The notes beneath the pieces are model-generated. The model searched no databases and was not told the DNA's origin. It worked only from the letters and a program-made list of their open reading frames with translations. The translations under genes and the position numbers were made by a program. A stretch of DNA of 64,000 nt from DASSFZ01 sp035283185 (lineage in GTDB: Bacteria; Chloroflexota; Anaerolineae; Fen-1058). Below are positions 25,124 to 32,093 of the stretch, one piece after another. The first letter of the stretch is position 1. The number at the start of each line of letters is the position of its first letter. The stretch covers positions 10,832 through 74,831 of the forward strand of contig DATEUJ010000169.1 of NCBI GenBank assembly GCA_035283185.1, written 5' to 3'.

Positions 25124-26197
25124 GTGCCCAGCGCCCACGATCTGCTGTACAGTCCGGAAACGCTCAAACTCGAAATCCTGACGACGCCTATCCACCGCCT
25201 CGGTTACACGATCGAAGGCACTTTCCTGGGGGAAGCGATTCGCATCGTGCGCCGTGACATGAAGCGCGTCGGCATTACCCGACTGCAGCCCCTGATTTAC
25301 CTGTCGGACGGCTACGGCTGCATCGAGGGCGTGCCGAACATCTCGGTGTCGTTCACCGACTGCGACGACCTGATCAACGAGCTGAACCTCGAATTCCGAG
25401 GCTGGGCCTACACGCGCGAGGAGATTGTCGACACGCTGCGGCACGAGATAGGCCACGCCTTTTGCTACGCCTACAAGCTATTCAAGACGCGCGAATTTCG
25501 TCGTATCTTCAAGGTGAAGGGACACTTCTTCCGCACGTATCCGGCGACGAATCGCTACATTCGCCGGGTGAACCCCTGGAGCAAGGAGTACGTGAACCCC
25601 GGCGGCGATCACTACGCCCAGAAACACCCCGACGACGACTTCGCCGAGACGTTCATGGTGTGGATCAAGCCGCGCCAGAACTGGCGCAAGAAATACAAGT
25701 CGAGACCGGGCGCGCTGCGCAAGCTGGAGTACGTCGATCGGATGGTGAAGAAATACGGGCGCAAGCCGCCCCTCGTCGAAAGCGACCCGGCGATGGTGTA
25801 CGAGCCGGTCGAGAACCTGACGATGACCGTGGCGCAGTTTATGAAGGCGCGGCTGGCCGACTACCGGCGCCAGGCGACCGGTTTCGTCGACTCCGACCTC
25901 AAGAGCCTGTTCCTCAAGCGGCCGCCGCACGTCAACGGGCGGCCGGCGCGCACGCACCATCATGCGCACGCCTTCCTGCGCGCGTACCGGCGCATCCTGA
26001 TTCCGCGTATCGCCGCCTGGACGGGCGTTCCGGAGGATGTCGTGGCCGAGCTTGTCGACAAGATGATCACGCGCGCGCGGGCGCTTGAGCTGTGGATACG
26101 CCACGACGACGCCGAGCGCAAGATCGTCGAGGCGACGGCGTATTTGGCGGCGCTGTGCACCAACTACGCGTATCGCGGCGTCTTCTTCGTAAAGTAA
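25124..26197 (+). CDS. Putative zinc-binding metallopeptidase
   Basis: 357 residues from the GTG at 25124, with GGGAGAC about 12 bases upstream; an ORF open to 25001 exists but the extension looks non-coding. The zinc motif is H107-E-I-G-H111 in LRHEIGHAFCYAYKLF, with a likely third ligand downstream in the DDDFAETFMVW segment. The pattern fits the 'putative zinc-binding metallopeptidase' family (Pfam Peptidase_Mx, by recall). The C-terminal 150 residues are helical with a HHHAHAF cluster. There is no signal peptide, so it is probably cytoplasmic. The transcript ends at the hairpin at 26201. Confidence 0.75.
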   Translation: MPSAHDLLYSPETLKLEILTTPIHRLGYTIEGTFLGEAIRIVRRDMKRVGITRLQPLIYLSDGYGCIEGVPNISVSFTDCDDLINELNLEFRGWAYTREEIVDTLRHEIGHAFCYAYKLFKTREFRRIFKVKGHFFRTYPATNRYIRRVNPWSKEYVNPGGDHYAQKHPDDDFAETFMVWIKPRQNWRKKYKSRPGALRKLEYVDRMVKKYGRKPPLVESDPAMVYEPVENLTMTVAQFMKARLADYRRQATGFVDSDLKSLFLKRPPHVNGRPARTHHHAHAFLRAYRRILIPRIAAWTGVPEDVVAELVDKMITRARALELWIRHDDAERKIVEATAYLAALCTNYAYRGVFFVK

Positions 26198-26200
26198 ACA

Positions 26201-26233
26201 AGACCTAACAGGTCTCCAAGACCTGTTAGGTCT
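26201..26233 (+). terminator. Double-palindrome hairpin
   Basis: AGACCTAACAGGTCT, CCA, AGACCTGTTAGGTCT: the two arms are exact complements and each is itself nearly palindromic. It lies 4 bp after the metallopeptidase stop and belongs to the AGACCTG repeat family. Confidence 0.65.
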
Positions 26234-26309
26234 ATACTGCCATGTGATCGTATCTGACACACGGCGGTGTTACACTGGTGGCAAATCTGCGCCCCCGGCT
26301 ACACCTGTG

Positions 26310-27314
26310 TCACTCGACCCGAACCGAGCCGCCTGGGGCTGCCTGGAGGTCGTCACGCTCATAATGCGCCGCCGCGCGCCACGCGTCGGCTCCGATCTCG
26401 GCGCGCAGCTCGGGCGGCTCCAGCACCTCGACGTCGCCGCCCCACGAGCGGATCCATGGCGCCATTTCGCGCGGCTCGCTCACCTTCACCGTAAACAGCA
26501 GACCGCCGTTTGCCAGATCGTCCACTTCTTGCGACGCGTGCCAGCGCCGCTCCTTCACGAGCGGCGCGGCGCGCGGGCTGAACTCCAGCACGACGCCGGC
26601 TATGCTCTCGCCGGTCATGATGCCCCACGCCGAAGCCAGGTACGCCTGCGGGTCGAACTCCGGGGGGATCTCGTACGTCTCGTCGAGCATCTGAGCGCGG
26701 TCGAGCCGATCCAGCTTGAACGTGCGCATGGCGCCGACCGAATCGTCGTAACCGATGGCGTACGCCGAGTAACCCGCCCCCGCTGCCTCGATGAAATACG
26801 GGGAGAAGTCGCGCATCGTGACCTCGCCGCTGCGCGGCGAGCGGTACCACAGGCGCACCTTGCGCCGCAGCGCCCAGCCGAGCGTGATCGCCTCGCGCAC
26901 CTGCACGTAGCGATCGTTGACGGGCTGGCGCGCGACCGACTCGGCCGTGCGCGCCAGCGACGAGGCGAGCGGCTCAGGCATCGAGCCGGCCAGCTTGGTA
27001 AGCGCGGAAACGATGTGCGGATCGCGCTCGTCGGCGAAGCGCGCCAGCAGCCGCCCGGCGATGAACAGCGACAGCGCCTCCTGCAGGGTCAGGCGCACCG
27101 TCGAGAGATAATCCTCGCGCACGATGCCGAACCGACCTTCGTCCTGCCAGAGGGGCACACCGCTCTCGCCGAGCAGCTCGACGTCGCGGTAGACGGTGCG
27201 CCGATCGACTCCCGTCGCTTCGGCGATCTCGATCGCGCTCAGGCCGTGGCTGCTGCGATACAGCAGCTCTTCGATCTGGCGCAGGCGCGCCGCGCGGCTG
27301 GTCATACGTGTCAT
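26310..27314 (-). CDS. WYL-domain transcriptional regulator (HTH type 11)
   Basis: 334 residues from the ATG at 27314 (AGGAGG at optimal distance); longer readings lack a site. The N-terminal winged helix (ARLRQIEELLYRSSHGLSAIEIAEATGVDRRTVYRDVELL) is typical of DeoR-like/HTH_11 regulators. The WYL domain follows in the middle, where the core strand reads VRLWYRS, with FSPYFIEAAGAGYSAYAIGYDD next, and the WCX-like end contains WHASQEV and APWIRSWGGDVEVLEP. Such regulators bind nucleic-acid-like ligands and often control DNA-damage or defence genes. It is divergent from the hydrolase at 27391, which it may control. Confidence 0.85.
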   Translation of the reverse strand: MTRMTSRAARLRQIEELLYRSSHGLSAIEIAEATGVDRRTVYRDVELLGESGVPLWQDEGRFGIVREDYLSTVRLTLQEALSLFIAGRLLARFADERDPHIVSALTKLAGSMPEPLASSLARTAESVARQPVNDRYVQVREAITLGWALRRKVRLWYRSPRSGEVTMRDFSPYFIEAAGAGYSAYAIGYDDSVGAMRTFKLDRLDRAQMLDETYEIPPEFDPQAYLASAWGIMTGESIAGVVLEFSPRAAPLVKERRWHASQEVDDLANGGLLFTVKVSEPREMAPWIRSWGGDVEVLEPPELRAEIGADAWRAAAHYERDDLQAAPGGSVRVE

Positions 27315-27390
27315 GCCGAACCTCCTGGCGTGAGATTGTATCCCCGGCACGTGCCGCAGCCAAAATGTGCTATCATCGGCTCGGACGGCC

Positions 27391-28383
27391 ATGTCTAGAC
27401 GCGCCTTCACCACAGTGATCACGTTCGCCGCGCTCGGCTTCGTCGTGACGCGCAAAGGTCCGGCCTGGAAGCTGCGCTGGCGGATCGTGCGCGCGTTTCG
27501 CCTCGGGCGCAGGTTTTACTCGTCGTATCCTTACCTCGTCAAGGACATCGCCTACGGCGATCGGCCGAGACAGGCGCTCGACGTTTATTGGCCTCCCGAT
27601 CCCGGCGGGGCGCTTCGCCAGGGCAAGCGTCTGCCCGTCCTGCTGTTCGCGTACGGCGGATCGTGGAGCCGAGGCGACAAGGCGCTCTACTCGCTCGTCG
27701 GCGCGCGCTTCACCGCGCTGGGATTCGTCGTCGTCGTCATCAACTACCGGCTTCATCCCGAGGTGACATTTCCGGCATTCGTCGAAGACGCGGCAGCCGC
27801 CATCGCCTGGACACGCAGACACATCGACGCCTATCACGGCGATCCCGATCGCATCTTCGTCGCCGGGCACTCGGCCGGCGGGCACATTCTCACGCTCGTC
27901 GCGCTGGACGATCGCTACCTGGCCGCGCACGGCCTGCCGCGCAGTGTGGTCAACGGCCTCATCGCCGTCAGCGCGCCGACCGACCTCGGGGCCATGTTGC
28001 GGCATCTCCGGGCGCGGCGCGACCACAAAGCGGCGCGAGGACTGCAGACCATTATGGGCGGTCCCCAGGCGCTGCTGCAGGCCGACCCGATGCGCTTCGT
28101 GCGCAGCGACACGCCGCCTATCCTGCTCCTGCACGGCGTCGACGACGGGACGGTGCCGATCGCGGCGGCGCGCAACTTCGCATCGGCTTTGGAGGCGGCC
28201 GGCGCGCCGGTCGAGCTGTGCGAGTACGAACGGGCAGATCACGCCTCGATCTTACTCGACGGCGTGCGCGACGATCCGGACCGGCCGGCGAGCCTGCTCG
28301 CCGACGGCCTGACATTCGTGCAACGGATTGGGGCGAGCCTTGCATCGCGCCCGCAGGTTGACACTCCACGCCAACCCGTTTAA
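27391..28383 (+). CDS. Alpha/beta hydrolase, carboxylesterase type
   Basis: 330 residues from the ATG at 27391 (an ATG at 27367 is possible). An N-terminal hydrophobic stretch may be a membrane anchor. The hydrolase core shows LPVLLFAYGGSWSRGD (oxyanion loop, in place of HGG), YRLHPEVTFP, the nucleophile S161 in AGHSAGGH, an acid in HGVDDGTVP and the histidine in ADHASILL. The pattern matches the BD-FAE/esterase-lipase family related to kynurenine formamidase-like esterases. Kynureninase is elsewhere in the window (58434), but the two genes are not linked, so no pathway claim is made. Confidence 0.85.
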   Translation: MSRRAFTTVITFAALGFVVTRKGPAWKLRWRIVRAFRLGRRFYSSYPYLVKDIAYGDRPRQALDVYWPPDPGGALRQGKRLPVLLFAYGGSWSRGDKALYSLVGARFTALGFVVVVINYRLHPEVTFPAFVEDAAAAIAWTRRHIDAYHGDPDRIFVAGHSAGGHILTLVALDDRYLAAHGLPRSVVNGLIAVSAPTDLGAMLRHLRARRDHKAARGLQTIMGGPQALLQADPMRFVRSDTPPILLLHGVDDGTVPIAAARNFASALEAAGAPVELCEYERADHASILLDGVRDDPDRPASLLADGLTFVQRIGASLASRPQVDTPRQPV

Positions 28384-28435
28384 ACTCACACCTCTAGACT
28401 CTAACTCTCAACCCTCACTCTTACAGAAGGGATGT

Positions 28436-29938
28436 ATGGAAAAGTATCAGCAACTCAAAGAGCGCATGGCCGAAATCATGGATGTCACTATGGCCGCTGC
28501 TTTGCTCAATTGGGATCAACAGACGCAGATGCCGCCGGCCGGCGCTGAGGCCCGCGCTCAACAGCTCGGCACGCTGAGCAAGATCGCGCACCAAATGCAC
28601 GTGGCCGACGAGACCGGGCGCCTGATCGAAGCGGCCGCCGCCGATCTCGACGGCGCCGACTACGATTCGGACGAGGCGGCCTTCGTGCGCGTAGCCAGGC
28701 GCGACTACGAGCAGGCGACCCGGCTGCCTCCCGAATTCGTCGCCGAGTTCAGCCGCGTCACCGCTTTGGCGCACGAAGTGTGGGCCAAAGCGCGCGCCGA
28801 AAACAGGTTCGAAGACTTCCGCCCGAGCCTGGAGAAGATCTTCGACTTGGCGCGGCAGGCCGCCGAGTATCTCGGCTACACCGATCACATTTACGACGCG
28901 CTGCTCGATCAGTACGAGCCGGGGATGAAGACCGCGCATGTACGCGCCATCTTCGACGAGCTGAAGAAAGACCTGGTGCCCCTGGTGCACGCCATCTCCG
29001 AGCGACTCGACGCCGTAGACGACGTCTGCCTGCACCAGGAGTTCGACGAGGACAAGCAGCGCGATTTCACGTACGAGGTGATTCAGAAGTTCGGCTACGA
29101 CTTCAATCGGGGCCGGGTCGATCGCACCGTGCATCCGTTCGCGACCAATTTCTCGATCAACGACGTGCGCATCACCACGCGCTACGATCGCACTTTCCTC
29201 AACCCGGCGCTGTTCGGCACGCTACACGAGACCGGCCACGCGCTGTACGAGCTGGGCGTCGATCCGGCGCTGGAGCGCACGCCGCTGGCGAACGGTTCCT
29301 CACTCGGCGTCCACGAGTCGCAATCGCGCCTGTGGGAGAACCTGGTCGGGCGCAGCCGGGGCTTCTGGAAGCACTTCTATCCCAAATTGCAGCAGGTTTT
29401 CCCCACGCCGTTGGGCGGCGTCAGCCTCGACACGTTCTACGGCGCGATCAACAAGGTGCAGCCGTCCCTCATCCGCGTCGAGGCCGACGAGGTGACTTAC
29501 AACCTTCACATCATGCTGCGCTTCGAGCTGGAGCAGGAGATCCTGGAAGGCAAAGTGAAGATCGCGGAGCTGCCCGAGATCTGGAAGGCGCGCATGCAGG
29601 AGTACCTCGGCGTCACGCCGCCCACCGACGCGCTCGGCGTGCTGCAGGACGTCCACTGGTCGAGCGGCCTGATCGGCTATTTCGCCACGTACGCGCTGGG
29701 AAACCTGATGTCGGTGCAGTTGTGGGACAAGGCGCTCGCCGACGCGCCTGACATCCCGTCGCAGATCGAGCGCGGCGAGTTCGACGCGCTGCGCGAGTGG
29801 CTGCGCCAGAACGTGCACCGGCACGGGCGCAAGTACATGCCCGACGAGTTGATGAGGCGCGTCACCGGCGAGGGCATCCAGTCGCGCTCGTACATGCGCT
29901 ACCTCAAACGCAAATATGGCGAGATTTACGGACTGTAG
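28436..29938 (+). CDS. M32 family metallocarboxypeptidase (Taq type)
   Basis: 500 residues from the ATG at 28436 with GAAGGG six bases before it. The zinc motif is H264-E-T-G-H268 in LHETGHALYELG; the HESQSRLWEN segment downstream supplies the third ligand, and the N-terminal MAAALLNWDQQTQMP and late NLMSVQLWD segments are family hallmarks. Length equals the family norm (about 500). It removes C-terminal amino acids from peptides in the cytoplasm, with broad specificity except after proline. It is followed by a strong hairpin and looks monocistronic. Confidence 0.95.
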   Translation: MEKYQQLKERMAEIMDVTMAAALLNWDQQTQMPPAGAEARAQQLGTLSKIAHQMHVADETGRLIEAAAADLDGADYDSDEAAFVRVARRDYEQATRLPPEFVAEFSRVTALAHEVWAKARAENRFEDFRPSLEKIFDLARQAAEYLGYTDHIYDALLDQYEPGMKTAHVRAIFDELKKDLVPLVHAISERLDAVDDVCLHQEFDEDKQRDFTYEVIQKFGYDFNRGRVDRTVHPFATNFSINDVRITTRYDRTFLNPALFGTLHETGHALYELGVDPALERTPLANGSSLGVHESQSRLWENLVGRSRGFWKHFYPKLQQVFPTPLGGVSLDTFYGAINKVQPSLIRVEADEVTYNLHIMLRFELEQEILEGKVKIAELPEIWKARMQEYLGVTPPTDALGVLQDVHWSSGLIGYFATYALGNLMSVQLWDKALADAPDIPSQIERGEFDALREWLRQNVHRHGRKYMPDELMRRVTGEGIQSRSYMRYLKRKYGEIYGL

Positions 29939-29940
29939 TC

Positions 29941-29974
29941 AGAAACCCGGTTTCTCACCAGAAACCGGGTTTCT
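29941..29974 (+). terminator. Double-palindrome terminator after the carboxypeptidase
   Basis: AGAAACCCGGTTTCT, CACC, AGAAACCGGGTTTCT, then a T-rich tail (TTTCT). Arms are fully complementary and each arm is palindromic. Same core as the hairpin at 19513. Confidence 0.75.
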
Positions 29975-30107
29975 TTTCTATCCACCCAACGACCGGCGCA
30001 GGCTGCGACTGTAGACGGATGACAGCCTGCAACGGCGGCTTTATACTCCTGATAGTCCCGCTTCCGAACAGAAAACAGCATGCCTGGTGGCCTGAAAGGG
30101 GTGTCCC

Positions 30108-31208
30108 ATGCGTAAAGTCCTAGCCGTACTCCTCATTGCCTTCGTCGTCTTCCCGATGGCGTTGGCTACTCTGAGCACGATCGCCGTCAGCACCTGGGCG
30201 CTCGATCGCAACTTCTACACCGATCTGGTCGGCGACCCGCGCCTGTACGATGCCCTGCTATCCGAAGATGTGCCGAACTATTTCGGACGCCGCATCGCCG
30301 TGCGCGAGGTCGACGGCGTGCCCGCCAGAGCGCTGAGCCAGGCGCTGCGCGAAGTCGTCACGCCCGAGTATCTCGCCGGCGAAGCGACGCGCATCGTCGA
30401 TCAGGTCTTCGCCGTGATCGAGGGCGAAAGCAGCACGTTCGTCATCACCCTCGACGTCGCGCCGCTCAAGGATGCGCTGCGCGGCGAAGCAGGAAGGCGG
30501 TTCGCGCAAACGCTGGCGGCCAACCTGCCCGCCTGCGCGTCCGGCCAGGAGTCGCGGGCGCCCGGAGGGACGATCGTCCGCTGCCTGCCCTCGAACGTCT
30601 CCGTCGAGGAGGCGACCGGAGTGATCGTCAATGCGCTGCCGGCCTATCTCGACGAGGTCCCAGACCAGATCGATCTGGCGCGTGACCGCGTCTTTCTAAC
30701 TGGCGTCGCGCGCGGGTGGAACACCGTGGCGCTCGGGCAGGGCGCGCTGAACTTCGCCGTCCTCATCCTGGTCTTGATCACGGGCGGCCTGTGGCTCGCC
30801 GCCGCGTTTATTGGCGGCGAGGATCGGCGCGAGCGGCTGCTGTGGCTCGGCTGGTCGCTGCTCGTGCCTGCCGTCCTCGTCTTCGCGCTGGGCTTGCTCG
30901 TCGGCGCCGACTTCAGCGCCGGGTGGGTGCGTTTCGGGCTGAGCCAGGCGCGCTTCGGCGACTTCGAGGCCAGCGACTCGTTCCGGCTGGCCCTGCAAGA
31001 CGTCGCGCGCGCCGCGCTGGACACGGTGGCGAACGGCTTCCTGATGGCAGGCGGGGTCGCAGGCGGGATCGCGATCGGGTTGATCGCGTGGGGATACACG
31101 ACTCCAAAGACGCGGCGCATGGTCCCGGCTGTGGCGCCATCCGCCACGCAACCCGCATTGCCGCAGGAGGCTCCGACTCCGACGCAGAGCGAACCGCCGG
31201 CGGGATGA
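30108..31208 (+). CDS. Membrane protein of unknown function
   Basis: 366 residues with an AAAGGGG site. One N-terminal membrane helix (VLAVLLIAFVVFPMALATLSTIAV) precedes a soluble, probably external domain of about 180 residues with two cysteines that could form a disulfide (ACASG and RCLPS). Three further membrane helices follow (FAVLILVLITGGLWLAAAF, LLVPAVLVFALGLLV, AGGVAGGIAIGLIAWG) and a Pro/Thr-rich cytoplasmic tail. I do not recognise a named family; similar proteins of this layout occur in Chloroflexota. The gene stands alone between the carboxypeptidase and the retroelement remnant. Confidence 0.7.
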   Translation: MRKVLAVLLIAFVVFPMALATLSTIAVSTWALDRNFYTDLVGDPRLYDALLSEDVPNYFGRRIAVREVDGVPARALSQALREVVTPEYLAGEATRIVDQVFAVIEGESSTFVITLDVAPLKDALRGEAGRRFAQTLAANLPACASGQESRAPGGTIVRCLPSNVSVEEATGVIVNALPAYLDEVPDQIDLARDRVFLTGVARGWNTVALGQGALNFAVLILVLITGGLWLAAAFIGGEDRRERLLWLGWSLLVPAVLVFALGLLVGADFSAGWVRFGLSQARFGDFEASDSFRLALQDVARAALDTVANGFLMAGGVAGGIAIGLIAWGYTTPKTRRMVPAVAPSATQPALPQEAPTPTQSEPPAG

Positions 31209-31255
31209 TCGTCTGGCCCGGGCGCGTGACACCAAGATTGAAGAAACAACGCGCG

Positions 31256-31402
31256 CTACTGGCCGTGCGCCAGAGCGTGTGAGAGCGCCACCCGAAAGCC
31301 GACATTGTTGTCGAAGTTCGCCGGGTCGTTCCTGTTCCGGCACGCGGCGCGACAGTTCCTACGATTGTTGTTCCACGACCCGCCGCGCACCACGCGCTCC
31401 AT
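31256..31402 (-). pseudogene. FGE/SUMF1-like C-terminal fragment resembling a DGR template or variable region
   Basis: Minus-strand reading from the ATG at 31402 gives ERVVRGGSWNNN, RRNCRAACRNRNDP, then DNNVGFRVAL. This is the C-terminal end of the formylglycine-generating-enzyme fold (C-type lectin-like), the region diversified by diversity-generating retroelements (DGRs). The DNA is rich in AAC and AAT codons exactly at the residues that vary in such targets, as in an unmutated template repeat. The rest of the FGE domain is missing. It follows directly on a reverse transcriptase-like scrap (TGATG overlap), so the two are probably remains of one DGR. Confidence 0.65.
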
Positions 31403-31527
31403 CAGCCGGTCCCGTTCGACAGTACGCCAATGCCTGATGCGAGGATCCGATCGCACAGTTCCAACCCATCTTCGTCTCGGATCAGGCGGGCGAGCTCGGT
31501 GCGGAGCAGTGCATGGTCGATGGATTC
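31402..31527 (-). pseudogene. DGR-type reverse transcriptase fragment
   Basis: Minus-strand reading gives ESIDHALLRTELARLIRDEDG, then LELCDRILASGIGVLS and a stop. DGR reverse transcriptases have a segment just after the first catalytic Asp that reads approximately FPSIDHxLLxxxLxRxIxDxxxLxLxDRIxxSGxGVL; the match is close over 37 residues. The residues before SIDH and everything with the YxDD motif are lost, so it is inactive. The call rests on remembered family consensus. An adjoining 27-bp micro-repeat at 31585 may mark a rearrangement point. Confidence 0.6.
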
Positions 31528-31752
31528 GTTGCTTCTTGCCAACTCGCCCGACGGATACAGCCTCGTATGCGGTTCGTGTTCCTCAAGCCTGCCCTGAACG
31601 CAGCCGAAGGGTCGCCGGTTTGCGTCCAGCTTCCTCCAGACCTCACCTCACGCTGACGCCCTTGCCTTCCGCTAACGGTTGGTGCAATCCGCCTTCGGCG
31701 TCCGTAAGAGTCTTTCACCCTCTAGCCAACGCCCATGCTGGGCGCACAAGAG
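31528..31752. other. Decayed stretch beside the DGR remnant
   Basis: The minus-strand frame of the RT fragment stays open to about 31640 but loses similarity upstream of SIDH. It contains the CCTGAACGCAGCCGAAGG micro-repeat (31585-31611). No gene, template copy or avd-like gene was recognised in the rest. Confidence 0.4.
31585..31611. repeat. Micro-repeat of the CCTGAGCGAAG-CGAAGG family
   Basis: AAGCCTGCCCTGAACGCAGCCGAAGGG. Related copies at 40583, 40995 and 41615 lie inside protein-coding genes. Confidence 0.6.
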
Positions 31753-31779
31753 AAACGCCCGGCTCACCGCCGGGCGTTT
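31753..31779. terminator. Bidirectional Rho-independent terminator
   Basis: AAACGCCCGGC pairs with GCCGGGCGTTT around TCACC. A T-run (TTTT) follows on the plus strand, and TTTCTCTTG follows on the minus strand, where it would end the YHS/copper transcript 30 bp after the YHS stop. Confidence 0.8.
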
Positions 31780-31808
31780 TCCATCTGTGGTCGCATTCTG
31801 AGACGGGC

Positions 31809-31997
31809 CTAATGGTGCCCATGCCCCTCCATCGGCACGTAACCCTTTCGGTTCGGGCCGGCGAAATCCTCCGGGCGCTCGTTGAACGTATACCTGCAGC
31901 CCGGCGAGCAGAAGTAGTACGTCTCGCCCTTGTACTCCGCCTTGAACTTCGCCGTCTTCTCGTCGACCTCCATGCCGCATACCGGATCGATTGCCAT
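31809..31997 (-). CDS. YHS domain protein
   Basis: 62 residues with an AGGAGGAAAGC site. The complete domain is visible: AIDPVCGMEVDE, the AEYKGETYYFCSPGC core and the C-terminal FAGPN. YHS domains bind transition metals through these cysteines; they often occur with or within copper ATPases. The histidine-rich end (GHGHH) adds possible metal ligands. It lies downstream of copA on the same strand, so a role as a copper-binding accessory in the same operon is likely. Confidence 0.9.
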   Translation of the reverse strand: MAIDPVCGMEVDEKTAKFKAEYKGETYYFCSPGCRYTFNERPEDFAGPNRKGYVPMEGHGHH

Positions 31998-32033
31998 GCT
32001 TTCCTCCTGGGAAGATGTGTCGTGTTGTGGGGT

Positions 32034-32093
32034 AAAGCGTGAAACGTAAAACGTGAAACGTGATCACGTTTTACGCTTCACGTTTTACGCTTT
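32034..32093. repeat. Imperfect inverted micro-repeat (GTGAAACGT family) over the copA stop
   Basis: Units of GTGAAACGTAAAAC and GTTTTACGCTTCAC run toward the central palindrome AACGTGATCACGTT and away from it, so the 60 bp fold into a long hairpin. It includes the last codons of copA, which therefore may be repeat-derived, and could act as an intercistronic hairpin between copA and the YHS gene. Confidence 0.6.

Noticed and set aside
31482..31718. 78-codon minus-strand frame next to the DGR remnant as a gene
   Set aside because: Low similarity to anything; another frame of the same DNA carries the RT motif, so this one is a shadow.
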